A DNA stretch of 35,780 nt from Bradyrhizobiaceae bacterium (GCA_947481685.1 CANKHA010000025.1:1-35780), one strand, 5' to 3'; counted from the stretch's first letter, positions 1 through 10,303 are shown. Numbers and translations are program-made. The notes: generated by a model not told the origin, from the letters alone.

Positions 1-1428
1 ACCGACCTGCCTTTCAGCCGCACCATCCGTGCGTTGGTGACGGCTTCGTTCGTCACGCCACCGTTTCTCGGCGCCATTGCCTGGGAATTGCTGGCGGCGC
101 CCAACAGCGGGTTGCTCAACAAGTTCTATCGCTTTGTCACCGAGAAGCCGCAGGAAGAGTACCTGTTCAATATCTATTCGATGACCGGGCTGATCTTCGT
201 CATTGCCTGTTACACATTTCCTTATGTCTTCGTGCTGGTCGCCAATGCGCTCGACCGCATGCCCGGCGATCTCGAGGATGCATCGTCAATTCTCGGCGGC
301 CGGGCCTGGGTCACGGCCCGCCGGATTACCATTCCGCTCGCGCTGCCGGCCTTGCTCGCGGGTCTCATCGTTGCCTTCCTGCAGGCGACGACATTGTTCG
401 GTTCTCCGGCGATCCTAGCGCTGCCGGCCGGCTTCCACACCATGACCACCAAGATCTGGAGCCTGTTCCAATATCCGCCCAAGCCGGAGCTTGCCGCTGC
501 GGCTTCGCTGCCGCTGTTGCTGATTACCATCATGCTGTTACGGGCGGAGCATGCGATCCTCGGCCGCCGCGGCTACACCGTTGTCGCGGGCAAGCAAAGC
601 GCGCCGCGGCTGATCCGTCTCGGCGGACTGAAATGGGCTGCGTTTGCTGCCTGCTTCTCCGTCCTGTTGTTGCCCGTGATCCTGCCTTACGGCGCGCTGG
701 TAAATGCCGCCTTTGCACCGATTGCGACGACGCCGCTGACATTCGCCAATGCCACCATGCGGAATTTCAATTTTGTCTTCTTCGAATTATCCGCCACCAA
801 ACTGGTGCTGAAGAACACGTTTGTCCTCGGTGCTCTCGCCGCGACCATCGGAACCACATTGGCGCTGGTGATTGCCTATCTGACAACGCGCAAGGCGGTG
901 CGCGGCTGGCGCGTACTGGGTTTCCTCGCCACAGCGCCCATTGCCATTCCCGGCATCGTGCTCGGTGTCGGCTTGTTCCTGAGTTATACCCGGCCACCCT
1001 TTGTGCTTTACGGCACGATCTGGGTGTTGCTCTTGGCCTATCTCACCATCGAACTGCCGGCGGCCTATCAGCAGATGCAGTCGGCGTTTCGTTCCGTGCA
1101 TCCGGAGCTGGAAGACGCCAGCCGCATCCTCGGCGCCACGCGTTTGCAGGCGCTGCGCCAGATTACCGCGCCATTGCTGCGAACCAGCGTCATCGCGACC
1201 TGGTGCTTCATCTTCGTTTCGGTGATCCGCGAACTGTCGGCGGCCATCATCCTCTTCACTTCCCAAACCAAGGTGGTATCGGTATTAATCTTCGACCTGA
1301 AGGAGAGTGGTGACCTGGGGGCTATTGCCATCCTCGGCCTGCTGATGCTGCTTCTCACCTTTGCTGTCGTCATTTTCGTCAACCGGATTCCCGGCTTTGG
1401 GTCGGGTGTTCGTCTGCGTAATAATTGA
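1..1428 (+). CDS. ABC transporter permease, two fused permease domains (5' partial)
   Basis: Inner-membrane permease of a binding-protein-dependent ABC importer, of the fused double-domain type seen in FbpB-like iron and similar small-molecule uptake systems. The reading frame is already open at base 1, so the N-terminus lies outside the window and 475 residues remain. Two EAA-type loops that dock the ATPase are visible: one containing EDASSILGG (bases about 274-300) and one containing EDASRILGA (about 1111-1137). Each is followed by an I-x-x-P pattern and lies among many hydrophobic segments, which shows two complete permease modules in one chain. Ten bases separate its stop from the MmgE/PrpD gene, so the two are probably co-transcribed. 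The ATPase and binding protein should lie upstream of the window. The substrate cannot be told from this fragment. Confidence 0.9.
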   Translation, partial: TDLPFSRTIRALVTASFVTPPFLGAIAWELLAAPNSGLLNKFYRFVTEKPQEEYLFNIYSMTGLIFVIACYTFPYVFVLVANALDRMPGDLEDASSILGGRAWVTARRITIPLALPALLAGLIVAFLQATTLFGSPAILALPAGFHTMTTKIWSLFQYPPKPELAAAASLPLLLITIMLLRAEHAILGRRGYTVVAGKQSAPRLIRLGGLKWAAFAACFSVLLLPVILPYGALVNAAFAPIATTPLTFANATMRNFNFVFFELSATKLVLKNTFVLGALAATIGTTLALVIAYLTTRKAVRGWRVLGFLATAPIAIPGIVLGVGLFLSYTRPPFVLYGTIWVLLLAYLTIELPAAYQQMQSAFRSVHPELEDASRILGATRLQALRQITAPLLRTSVIATWCFIFVSVIRELSAAIILFTSQTKVVSVLIFDLKESGDLGAIAILGLLMLLLTFAVVIFVNRIPGFGSGVRLRNN

Positions 1429-1438
1429 AAGGTTTGCC

Positions 1439-2815
1439 GTGGCCTCCTCTGAATTGCCGAAAGTCGCCGTTGCCGAACAGTTGGTTGCAGCCATTCAGAC
1501 GGTCGATCCCGCGAAGCTGCCGGAAACCACGCGCATAAAATGCGAAGACCTGCTGGTGGATGTGGTTGGGCTTTGCGTCACCGCCCGCAACGAGGACTAC
1601 GTCCAGGCGCAAATCGCCGGATGGGATGATGAAGGTCCCTGCACCGCAATTGGCCAAAAGCGCACCATGAGCTCGGCAGGTGCCGCCTGCGTCAATGGCA
1701 CAGCGGCGCATGGCGAAGACTTCGACGATACCTTTGAGGGCGGCCCCGTCCACGCGGGCGCGGTGATCGTCCCGGCAGTGTTGGCTGCCTGCGAGCGGCA
1801 CAATCCTGATGGCAAGGCTGCATTACGCGGCATCGCTGTCGGCGTTGAGACCATGTGCCGGATGGGTCTGGTGACCCAAGGTGCCTTGCACAAGGCAGGT
1901 TTTCATCCCACTGCGATTTTCGGTGCCGTTGCTTCGGCGGCCGGAGTGAGCGCCGCGCTTGGGCTCAATCAGAAGCAGATGGTCGATGCGATCGGCATCG
2001 TCGGCAGCATGGCGAGCGGCATCATCGAGTATCTGGCGGAAGGCACCTGGACCAAGCGCATGCATGCCGGCTGGTCGGCGCAAGCAGGCATCCGCGCCGC
2101 GCTGCTCGGCAAGGCCGGCTTCTCCGGTCCACGCACGGTGCTGGAAGGCGTGCATGGCCTGTTTCATGGCTTCGCGCACACCTCAAAAGGCGACTACGAG
2201 GCGTTGGTTGGCGATTTCGGAAAACGCTGGGTCACCGACACGCTGGCCTTCAAGCCCTATCCCTGCGGAACGATGGCGCATCCTTACATCGACTGTGCGC
2301 GCCGACTCGCGGCCAAGGGTGTGAAGGCTGAGAACGTCAAGGAGATGATCTGCGACGTGGGCGAAGGCACAGTCCATCGTCTGTGGGAGCCGCTGGCCTT
2401 GAAGCAGGCGCCGCCGAATGGTTATGCCGCGAAGTTCTCGTCGCCGTTCCTGATTGCTTACGGCTTCGTGCATGGCAACGTGGGGCTCGACGCTTTCACG
2501 CCGGAAGCGGTGGCCGACAAGGCGGTCCTGGCACTGGCCTCAAAAATCAAATTCGTGATCGATCCGAAAAACCCCTACCCCAATGCCTTCACCGGCCATA
2601 TCCGCGCCACGCTGAACGACGGCACGGTGGTTGAAGAGCGCCAGCCGCATTTCCGTGGCGGCGCGCAGGAGCCGCTGACCCGGCAGGATATCGAAGACAA
2701 GTTTGTCCTCAACGCGCTTCACGGCGGTTGGGACAAGCAGCGGGCCCAATCGACGCTTGCGTCATTGCGCAAGCTTTACGATGGCCGGATCGATATCAGC
2801 GCATTGCGCGGTTAA
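1439..2815 (+). CDS. MmgE/PrpD family protein
   Basis: A 458-residue member of the MmgE/PrpD family, whose known members include 2-methylcitrate dehydratase and cis-aconitate decarboxylase; many members act on unknown hydroxy- or unsaturated acids. Family landmarks include a substrate-pocket stretch with NGTAAHGEDFDDTFEGG and a G-rich segment with AAGVSAALGLN. The GTG start at 1439 was chosen because a GAAAGG ribosome site lies at 1427-1432 and the open frame upstream overlaps the permease. It sits between an ABC permease and an SDR on the same strand with gaps of 10 and 20 bases, which suggests an uptake-and-catabolism operon. A second, diverged paralogue lies at 17817-19163. The exact substrate is unknown. 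Confidence 0.88.
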   Translation: MASSELPKVAVAEQLVAAIQTVDPAKLPETTRIKCEDLLVDVVGLCVTARNEDYVQAQIAGWDDEGPCTAIGQKRTMSSAGAACVNGTAAHGEDFDDTFEGGPVHAGAVIVPAVLAACERHNPDGKAALRGIAVGVETMCRMGLVTQGALHKAGFHPTAIFGAVASAAGVSAALGLNQKQMVDAIGIVGSMASGIIEYLAEGTWTKRMHAGWSAQAGIRAALLGKAGFSGPRTVLEGVHGLFHGFAHTSKGDYEALVGDFGKRWVTDTLAFKPYPCGTMAHPYIDCARRLAAKGVKAENVKEMICDVGEGTVHRLWEPLALKQAPPNGYAAKFSSPFLIAYGFVHGNVGLDAFTPEAVADKAVLALASKIKFVIDPKNPYPNAFTGHIRATLNDGTVVEERQPHFRGGAQEPLTRQDIEDKFVLNALHGGWDKQRAQSTLASLRKLYDGRIDISALRG

Positions 2816-2835
2816 GCGAAACATTGAGTAGCAAA

Positions 2836-3585
2836 ATGTCCGACAAAGAACTTTCCGGCAAAGTCGCCGTTATCACCGGTTCGGGGCGCAATATCGGCAG
2901 ATCGATTGCTTTGACGCTTGCTGAAGGCGGCGCGGCTGTTGTCATTAACGCGCGTTCGAACAAGGCCGAGGCCGATGAGGTTGTTGCCGAGATCGAGAAA
3001 AACGGCGGCAAGGCGATCGCGGTGATGGGCGACGTCTCCGATCCAGCGACAGCAAAGGCCATGGCCGCTGCCGCACAGAAGCTGGGCCGGCTGGATTTTC
3101 TCATCAACAATGCTGCGATCCGCAAGGAAACGCCACTGGAGAAGATCACCTTCGAAGAATGGCGTCAGGTCAACGGCATCATCCTCGATGGCGCCTTTCA
3201 CATGGTGCAGGCCTGTGCCCCGCTCATCAAAAAAAGTGGAGCCGGCGCCATCGTCAACATCGGCGGGATGAGCGCGCATGGCGGCTCCAAGCATCGCATC
3301 CATGTGCTGACGGCGAAGTCCGCGCTCGTCGGCTTCACCAAGGCGCTGGCCTGCGACCTCGCCGAAGATCATGTCACGGTGAATTATCTTTCGCCGGGGC
3401 TGATTGCGACAGCGCGCGATCCAAATGCCCCCATGCCGCAGCATCACGGCGCCCAGAAGACACTGACCGGCCAGCGCGGCCGGCCGGAAGAGATCGCTTC
3501 CGTTGTGCGGTTTCTGTGCGGGCCCGGTGCGCGATACATCACCGGCCAGACGATCCACGCCAACGGTGGCGCCTACTTGCCCTGA
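2836..3585 (+). CDS. SDR-family oxidoreductase with substituted catalytic residues
   Basis: A 249-residue short-chain dehydrogenase/reductase-like protein with a Rossmann fold. The nucleotide-binding motif TGSGRNIG (residues 14-21), the NNAA motif (91-94) and the conserved Asn of VNG (114) are in place. The usual catalytic Ser and Tyr are not. Aligning NIGGMS...TAK to the normal NISS...YxxxK pattern puts Gly144 at the Ser position and Val157 at the Tyr position, while Lys161 is kept. The protein may bind NAD(P) but use other chemistry, or belong to an SDR clade with other catalytic groups. ATG 2836 starts at the typical N-terminus, and the preceding gene ends at 2815. Its 3' end overlaps the opposing molybdopterin gene by 13 bases. 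Confidence 0.88.
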   Translation: MSDKELSGKVAVITGSGRNIGRSIALTLAEGGAAVVINARSNKAEADEVVAEIEKNGGKAIAVMGDVSDPATAKAMAAAAQKLGRLDFLINNAAIRKETPLEKITFEEWRQVNGIILDGAFHMVQACAPLIKKSGAGAIVNIGGMSAHGGSKHRIHVLTAKSALVGFTKALACDLAEDHVTVNYLSPGLIATARDPNAPMPQHHGAQKTLTGQRGRPEEIASVVRFLCGPGARYITGQTIHANGGAYLP

Positions 3586-5912
3586 GCAGCCTTCGCCTTC
3601 TGGCAGGCGGCCCAGACCTTCTCCTGGGTTGCCGGCATGTCGAGCGTCGCAGCGGCATCGCCGGGAATGGCATCCATCACCGCATTCATGAAAGCCGCAA
3701 TCGAGGCCGTGGTGCCGGCTTCGCCGACGCCTTTGACGCCAAGGGGATTGGTCGTCGCGGGAACCGCATGGACGCCGACGTGGATCGGCGGCATGTCTTC
3801 AGCGCGCGGCAGCGCGTAATCCTGGAACGAGCCCGTCACCAGCTGGCCGTTTTCGCTGTCGTAATGCGCGAACTCCATCAACGCCTGTCCCATGCCTTGC
3901 GCGATGCCGCCATGGAGCTGTCCGTAGAGGATCGCGGGATGCAGCACGGTGCCGTTGTCATCCACCGCCGTATAATTCAGCGTCGTGATGACGCCCGTGT
4001 CGGGATCGATCTCCAGCTCCGCAACGTGGCATCCGTTCGGAAAGCTGAGCGGCGTATCGACGGTGATGTTGGTGTCGAGGGTTTCGGCAATCTCGCCGCG
4101 GGCAAACATTTCCTTCGCACGCGACGCCGCGTCGAACAGCGAGAGGCGATGGTTGGTGCTGGCCACTTCAAAGTAACCGTCACGATAGGAAACCTTATCC
4201 TGCGCTACATCGAGCGCCTTGGCTACGACCACGACACCCTTTGCCAGCATTGCTTCGGTTGCACGGAACGTGGCGCTGCCCGCAGTCATGGCCGAGCGCG
4301 ACGCTACCGAGGCCGCGCCCTCGATGCCCATGTCGGTGTCGCCGTGGCGATGGATGACTTGCTCCGAAGGGATGCCGAGCCGCTGTGCAACCAGTTGCGG
4401 GAAAACGGAAGCGTGGCCCTGGCCGGTCGATTGCACGTTCAGGCCGAGCGACACAACATTGCCGCCGGGAAAGGCGACGAGCGCGCCTTCGGTCGGGCTG
4501 CCGCCGGAATGTTCTAGAAAGCATGAGATTCCAATACCGCGCCAGCGGCCGCGCTTCGTGCTCTCGCGCCGTCGCTTGTTGAAACCGGCATAGTCGGCTT
4601 GCGCCAGCGCCTTGTCGTAGACGACCGGAAAGTCGCCGCTGTCGTAAAGCGTGCCGACTTCCGTCCTGAAGGGGATGGCCGATCGCGGGATCAGATTGCG
4701 GCGGCGCAGCTTGGCGCGGTCGATGCCGGTGATGCGCGCGGCCTCTTCCACCAGCCGCTCCATCGCATAATTCGATTCCGGCCGCCCCGCGCCGCGATAG
4801 GGACCGAGCGGCAGCGTATTGGTGAAAACGCAGCGCACCCCGATATCGATTTTTGGAATGCGGTACATCTGCGGAAAGCATTTCGCGAACAGCACTGTGG
4901 CCAGATTCGCGCCCGCGACCGAGAGAAAGCCACCGACATTGGCGAGATGGCGAACGCGCAGCGCCAGGAAGTGGCCTTTGTCATCCAGCGCCAGCGCGCC
5001 TTCGGTCACGGCGTCCCGCCCCTGGTTGTCGCTGATGAAAGCTTCCGAACGGTCGGACATCCAGTGCACGGGCCGTCCGAGTTTTTTAGCTGCCAGCAGC
5101 ACCACCGGATATTCCGGATAAGCTGGCGACTTCATCCCGAAAGCGCCGCCGACGTCTTCGGTAATGAGGCGCAACTGTTCTTTCTTGAGCCCCATGACCG
5201 AAGCCATGACATCGCGCAAGGGACTGACGCCCTGGGAGCAGACACGCAGCGTGTAACGATCCGATGCAGCGTCGTAACTCCCGGTGGCGCCGCGTGTTTC
5301 CATCGAAGCGACGATCAGGCGTTGATTGACAACGGTGATCCGCGCCACATGCGCTGCATTGGCAATGATCTGTTCGACTTCGGCAGCGTTGGCGGCCGGA
5401 TCGGCGGCCGGACCGGGCCAATCCACATTGATATTGTTGGGAGCTTCCGGCCAGAGTTGCGGTGCGCCGGGCTTGATCGCCTGGCGAACGTCCACCACTG
5501 ACGGCAGCACGTCATATTCGACGTTGATCATTTCGGCCGCATCGCGTGCTTGCCGCGCGGTTTCCGCAATCACGGCCGCGACCGGCTGGCCGATATGCAG
5601 CACGCGTTCATCGGCCAGCGGAGGCCGCAATGGAATCACGAGGCCCGGCATCGGGACGTGGCGCGCGATGCTGGTGATGTTCGCGGCTTTCATATCTGCC
5701 GCCGTCAGAACGGCCAATACGCCGGGCGCGGTCCGCGCCGATTCTACATCGAGCGACGAAACCTTCGCATGCGCATGCGGCGACCGCAGGAAATAAGCAT
5801 GCAATTCCCCGGGCTGCGGCGCGTCGTCGAGGAAACGGCCGGCGCCACGGGTCAATGCGTCGTCTTCGACGCGGGGCTGCTTCATACTGGAAGGGGAAAA
5901 TTCTGGAGACAT
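3573..5912 (-). CDS. Xanthine dehydrogenase family molybdopterin-binding subunit (CoxL-type)
   Basis: Large catalytic subunit of a molybdenum hydroxylase of the CO dehydrogenase/aldehyde oxidase family, 779 residues from the chosen start. The N-terminal a/b hammerhead domain (RGAGRFLDD, RSPHAHAKV) is followed by the molybdopterin domain with GGAFGMK (about 255-261) and PYRGAGRPE (about 371-379). GVGEAG near the C-terminus carries the catalytic Glu. The active-site loop is PYRGAGR, not the AYRCSFR of true (form I) CO dehydrogenase, so CO oxidation is unlikely. It lies 79 bases downstream of the IorB-like gene. No FAD (CoxM) or own 2Fe-2S (CoxS) gene is adjacent, so it may share the 2Fe-2S subunit encoded at 8285-8752. 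The start is uncertain: GTG 5942 and ATG 5885 are alternatives, and none has a strong ribosome site. Confidence 0.9.
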   Translation of the reverse strand: MSPEFSPSSMKQPRVEDDALTRGAGRFLDDAPQPGELHAYFLRSPHAHAKVSSLDVESARTAPGVLAVLTAADMKAANITSIARHVPMPGLVIPLRPPLADERVLHIGQPVAAVIAETARQARDAAEMINVEYDVLPSVVDVRQAIKPGAPQLWPEAPNNINVDWPGPAADPAANAAEVEQIIANAAHVARITVVNQRLIVASMETRGATGSYDAASDRYTLRVCSQGVSPLRDVMASVMGLKKEQLRLITEDVGGAFGMKSPAYPEYPVVLLAAKKLGRPVHWMSDRSEAFISDNQGRDAVTEGALALDDKGHFLALRVRHLANVGGFLSVAGANLATVLFAKCFPQMYRIPKIDIGVRCVFTNTLPLGPYRGAGRPESNYAMERLVEEAARITGIDRAKLRRRNLIPRSAIPFRTEVGTLYDSGDFPVVYDKALAQADYAGFNKRRRESTKRGRWRGIGISCFLEHSGGSPTEGALVAFPGGNVVSLGLNVQSTGQGHASVFPQLVAQRLGIPSEQVIHRHGDTDMGIEGAASVASRSAMTAGSATFRATEAMLAKGVVVVAKALDVAQDKVSYRDGYFEVASTNHRLSLFDAASRAKEMFARGEIAETLDTNITVDTPLSFPNGCHVAELEIDPDTGVITTLNYTAVDDNGTVLHPAILYGQLHGGIAQGMGQALMEFAHYDSENGQLVTGSFQDYALPRAEDMPPIHVGVHAVPATTNPLGVKGVGEAGTTASIAAFMNAVMDAIPGDAAATLDMPATQEKVWAACQKAKAAQGK

Positions 5913-5970
5913 GCGGAAACCACAAAAGAGAGCGGCCAGCACAGTGTCAATGTGCTAGCCGGATGTTCAT

Positions 5971-5988
5971 GCCCCAAGTGGGGCCTTT
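5971..5988 (+). other. Hairpin between the two molybdopterin subunit genes
   Basis: GCCCC-AAGT-GGGGC at 5971-5984 forms a perfect 5-bp stem followed by CTTTT on the plus strand. It sits in the 79-bp gap between the IorB-like and CoxL-like genes, which are read on the minus strand. Read with the operon it has no U-tract, so it is more likely an mRNA stability or processing hairpin than a terminator. Confidence 0.35.
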
Positions 5989-5991
5989 TGG

Positions 5992-8274
5992 CTACGCCAG
6001 GGAGGCCTTGACCCGTTCCGGTGTCAGCGGCGCGCGGCGGATGCGCACGCCGGTGGCGTCGAAGATGGCATTGGCCAGCGCCGCGGCCGTGGGCCGTGTA
6101 GCGCCTTCGCCTGCGCCTGACGGATTGACCGTGGGCCGGTTGATCAGGACGATATCGACGGTCTCCGGAGCCTCGGTCATGTCGAGGATCGGATAGGTCA
6201 GCCAGTCGATGCTGGTCACCGACTTGGGGTCGAACTTCACCTCTTCCCACAACGCGCGGCTGGTCGACTGCACGATGTTGCCTTCGATCACCCGCTTCAG
6301 CGTGTCGGGATTGATGATCTGGCCGCAGTCATGCGCGACGGTGTATTTCCGGCCCCAGACCTTGCCGGTCTTCCGGTCGACTTCGACGTCCGCAATGATC
6401 GCAACCCGTGTCCCGCCACGGGTAGCGTAGGCGAAACCGCGTCCCAGCAGCTTGTCGCCGCTCTGCTCCTTGCGGGGAGAGACGCGCGGCTCCCATTTTG
6501 CGCGCTCGGCCGCACCCTTGATGACCGCGATATCGCGCTCATTCGTCAGGTATTTCAGCCGGAACGCGATCGGGTCGCTGTTGGTGGCCACCGCCAGTTC
6601 GTCGATGAAGGATTCGCTGGCAAAATGGATTTGCGGTCCAACCGGGTCGCGCATGTGCGACGTGCGAAGGGGCGACGCGCGTTCGAGCGGCGGCGCGATG
6701 GTGTCCCATGCGACGCGCTTGTTCTCGAACGTGTAGTTTTCTCCGGGCACGCCGAAGTTGTCTCCCGACTTCAACTCCACGCCCATGAGATGGCCGGCGA
6801 GCGTATCGCGCGGCTTGCTCTCGTTGCTGTTCACATCGACGCGCGAGTAACCCTTGCTGTAGTAGTCGTAGGCGATCACCTTGCCATCGGCATCGAGCGC
6901 CGCGCGCACCTTGTGAATGGAAGCAGGCGCTTTGGGATCCCAGCCGTGGCCCTCGTTGCGCATCCACTGCACGCGCACAGGTTTTCCGACAGCCTTGGAT
7001 AGAACAGCGGCGTCCATAGCCGCATCACCAGCTTCGTTGCGCCCGTAGGAGCCTGGGCCCATCGCCCAGATCGTATGCACTTTCTCCACGGGGATATCGA
7101 GGATGGCTGCAACGCCGTCGCCGACATAGTGGGGCTTCTGCGATCCGGTCCAAACTTCCGCGGCACCGTCCTTGAAGGAGACGACCGCACAAGCCGGACC
7201 CATGCTGGCGTGGGACTGATAAGGCCATTCGTATTCAGCCTCGACAATCTTGGCCGCGGTCTTGAAGGCTTCTTCGACATTGCCTTTGTTGGTCGGCACT
7301 TCGCTCTTGCGCGGCGTGGCCTTGCGGATCGTATCGTAAAGCGCGGCTTGCTCCGGCAAAGCGGGCTTGGCGTCAGACCATTGCACCTTTAGCTTTTGGG
7401 CCGCTTTAACGGCGTCCCATTCCTTGTCGGCGATGACGCCGAGGAAGCCGTTGATCTGCACGACGCGGGCGCCCGGAAATTCCTTGATCGAACTTTCGTC
7501 GATCTTTTCCGGAACGGCGCCGGCCACCGGCGGACGGATCATCCGGCCGTGCACCATGCCGGGTAACTTGATGTCCGTGACATAGTCGTAGGTGCCGTAG
7601 AGCTTGTCGGCGATATCGCTGCGGGGAATGGATTTGCCGACAATCTTGTACTGGTCGGGACTCTTGAGTTTGGCCGTTCCCGTCGTCGCGAGTTCATTGC
7701 CGATCTTGCCGTTCCATTCCAGCTTGACGTTGAAGAAACGTCCGCCGATCAGGTCTGCGTAGGAAACCTTCTGGGCCGGGTTGTCGCTGACGCTCACGAT
7801 TCCATCGTTTACGACAAGCTTCTCCGCAGGCACATTCAGCTTCTGCGCGGCTGCATTGACCAATACCTGGCGGGCTTCCGCCGCAACGCGGCGCATCTGC
7901 ATGCCACCGAGCTGAACGCCGTTGCTGCCGCTTGCCCCGCCCTGGTTCAGCGTAAGCGTGCTGTCGCCCATGATGACCTTGACGCTCTTCATCGGGACGT
8001 CGAGTTCTTCGGCTACCATTTGACCGACCGCCACGTCAGTGCCCTGGCCACCGTCGATCTTGCCGAAGTAAACATTGACCGATCCATCGGCATTGATCGC
8101 GAGATAGGAATCGAGCTCAGTCGGAACGAGCGCCGGCTTGCCACCTTGCGCCATCGCCGACTGGATATTCAGCATGGTGTCGAGACCGACCGGCACGCCG
8201 ATCGAGAACACGAAAAGACCGGCGCCTTGGACGACCGAGCGGCGGGTGAGCTGAAGTTTTTCCATTTTTGTCAT
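5992..8274 (-). CDS. Molybdopterin-binding oxidoreductase large subunit, IorB-like, Tat-exported
   Basis: A 760-residue molybdenum hydroxylase large subunit of the isoquinoline 1-oxidoreductase beta (IorB) type. It starts with a twin-arginine signal (LTRRSVVQGAGLFVF, about residues 9-23) ending near QSAMAQ, so the folded enzyme is probably exported to the periplasm. IorB-type landmarks include the ESFIDELA segment and a C-terminal GAGEGATRPT with the catalytic Glu. ATG 8274 has a ribosome site (GGGAG) about six bases upstream. Only 10 bases separate it from the 2Fe-2S gene 5' of it, the normal iorA-iorB order. IorAB enzymes generally lack an FAD subunit and pass electrons to cytochromes. The substrate is not evident; N-heterocycles or aldehydes are family precedents. 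Confidence 0.92.
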   Translation of the reverse strand: MTKMEKLQLTRRSVVQGAGLFVFSIGVPVGLDTMLNIQSAMAQGGKPALVPTELDSYLAINADGSVNVYFGKIDGGQGTDVAVGQMVAEELDVPMKSVKVIMGDSTLTLNQGGASGSNGVQLGGMQMRRVAAEARQVLVNAAAQKLNVPAEKLVVNDGIVSVSDNPAQKVSYADLIGGRFFNVKLEWNGKIGNELATTGTAKLKSPDQYKIVGKSIPRSDIADKLYGTYDYVTDIKLPGMVHGRMIRPPVAGAVPEKIDESSIKEFPGARVVQINGFLGVIADKEWDAVKAAQKLKVQWSDAKPALPEQAALYDTIRKATPRKSEVPTNKGNVEEAFKTAAKIVEAEYEWPYQSHASMGPACAVVSFKDGAAEVWTGSQKPHYVGDGVAAILDIPVEKVHTIWAMGPGSYGRNEAGDAAMDAAVLSKAVGKPVRVQWMRNEGHGWDPKAPASIHKVRAALDADGKVIAYDYYSKGYSRVDVNSNESKPRDTLAGHLMGVELKSGDNFGVPGENYTFENKRVAWDTIAPPLERASPLRTSHMRDPVGPQIHFASESFIDELAVATNSDPIAFRLKYLTNERDIAVIKGAAERAKWEPRVSPRKEQSGDKLLGRGFAYATRGGTRVAIIADVEVDRKTGKVWGRKYTVAHDCGQIINPDTLKRVIEGNIVQSTSRALWEEVKFDPKSVTSIDWLTYPILDMTEAPETVDIVLINRPTVNPSGAGEGATRPTAAALANAIFDATGVRIRRAPLTPERVKASLA

Positions 8275-8284
8275 GGTGCTCTCC

Positions 8285-8752
8285 CTAACCCATCATCTCG
8301 GACGCGCGCTTGACGGCGCGCAGGATGCCCATGTGGGTGCCGCAGCGGCATTTCAGCCCGGACAGCCCCTGCCGGATTTCGGCATCGGTCGGCTTTTTCT
8401 TCTGCTCCAGCAGGGCTGCGCTGGTCATCACCCAGCCATTGAGGCAGTAGCCGCACTGAAAGACTTCCTCCTGGATGAAGGCGGTCTGTACCGGATGCGG
8501 CTTCTCGGGCGTCCCGAGACCGGAAAGAGTCACAACCTTGGCGTTACCGACTGACGAGAGCGGCGTCACGCAGGAGCGGACGGCAGCGCCATCGACATGC
8601 ACTGTGCAGGCGCCGCATTGGGCGAGGCCGCAGCCGAAATGGGGATTGCTCAGTCCGAGATCGTTCCGCAGGGCATAGAGCAGCGGCATATCCGGATCGG
8701 CATCGACCGTCTGGGTCTTGCCGTTGACGTTAAGCGTAAACTTCTCGGTCAT
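8285..8752 (-). CDS. (2Fe-2S)-binding small subunit of molybdenum hydroxylase, IorA/CoxS-like
   Basis: A 155-residue electron-transfer subunit with two [2Fe-2S] clusters. The N-terminal ferredoxin-like domain has C41, C46, C49 and C61 (CGLAQCGAC...C). The C-terminal helical domain has C100, C103, C135 and C137 (QCGYC ... KCRCG). Length and cysteine pattern are complete. It is the first gene of a minus-strand operon running into the IorB-like and CoxL-like genes. A GGAGG sequence lies about 12 bases before ATG 8752, somewhat far. The 158-bp gap to the divergent small gene at 8911 should hold the operon promoter, though I see no convincing consensus there. Confidence 0.95.
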   Translation of the reverse strand: MTEKFTLNVNGKTQTVDADPDMPLLYALRNDLGLSNPHFGCGLAQCGACTVHVDGAAVRSCVTPLSSVGNAKVVTLSGLGTPEKPHPVQTAFIQEEVFQCGYCLNGWVMTSAALLEQKKKPTDAEIRQGLSGLKCRCGTHMGILRAVKRASEMMG

Positions 8753-8910
8753 GGGATCATCATCCTCCGCAGCATGAACGGGCCGCCGTCCGGCCTCTTG
8801 TAAGTCATTTTAATACCACGATTTTTGGAACTCACAACGCCCGGACACGTTGTCAGGCTACGGGCGTTCGCAAGGGCGCCTGTTGTGTATTGTCGCAGCG
8901 GAGATCGCCT

Positions 8911-9189
8911 ATGAAACGCACGTCCTCAAGTAGCGCCAAGAACCTGCCGGCACGGCTTTTCGCCAGCAATCCGGCGCTGCTGCTTGGCGCCGCGTTCGAA
9001 ATCGGGATGCTGCTTGGCAAGCGCAGCGGCCAAACCGCTGTTGGCCGCAAGGTACGGGAAACCGTCGGCGGTGTTGTCGATCAGGCGGTGCGGCTCGCGC
9101 CCGATGCCGTGGTTAGCATGGTGCCGCAACTGGCGTCGGCGAAACCCCGCGCACGCAAGCGAACACTTAAAAAATCAGCACAGACTTAG
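8911..9189 (+). CDS. Small basic hypothetical protein
   Basis: A 92-residue protein I do not recognise. It has a Ser/Lys-rich N-terminus, one hydrophobic stretch with several glycines (NPALLLGAAFEIGMLLGK, residues about 20-37) that could be a single membrane or amphipathic helix, and a strongly basic tail (RARKRTLKK). ATG 8911 is preceded by GGAG seven bases upstream, which supports real translation. It is divergent from the molybdenum hydroxylase operon and ends two bases before the stop of the opposing alcohol dehydrogenase frame. No function is assigned. Confidence 0.6.
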   Translation: MKRTSSSSAKNLPARLFASNPALLLGAAFEIGMLLGKRSGQTAVGRKVRETVGGVVDQAVRLAPDAVVSMVPQLASAKPRARKRTLKKSAQT

Positions 9190-9191
9190 AA

Positions 9192-10303
<1,112 letters not shown>

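Noticed and set aside
3159-4517. Long plus-strand open frame (452 codons) over the SDR and CoxL genes
   Set aside because: It lies antisense or out of frame to two clearly conserved genes, is rich in Arg/His as expected of a GC-rich shadow frame, and shows no family signature.
3573-5912. Aerobic CO dehydrogenase (coxL)
   Set aside because: The active-site loop is PYRGAGR, without the AYRCSFR motif of true CO dehydrogenase, and coxM and coxS are missing.
5912-5992. Single fused Mo-enzyme gene
   Set aside because: A clear stop at 5992, a 79-bp gap with a hairpin, and a new N-terminal domain show two separate genes.
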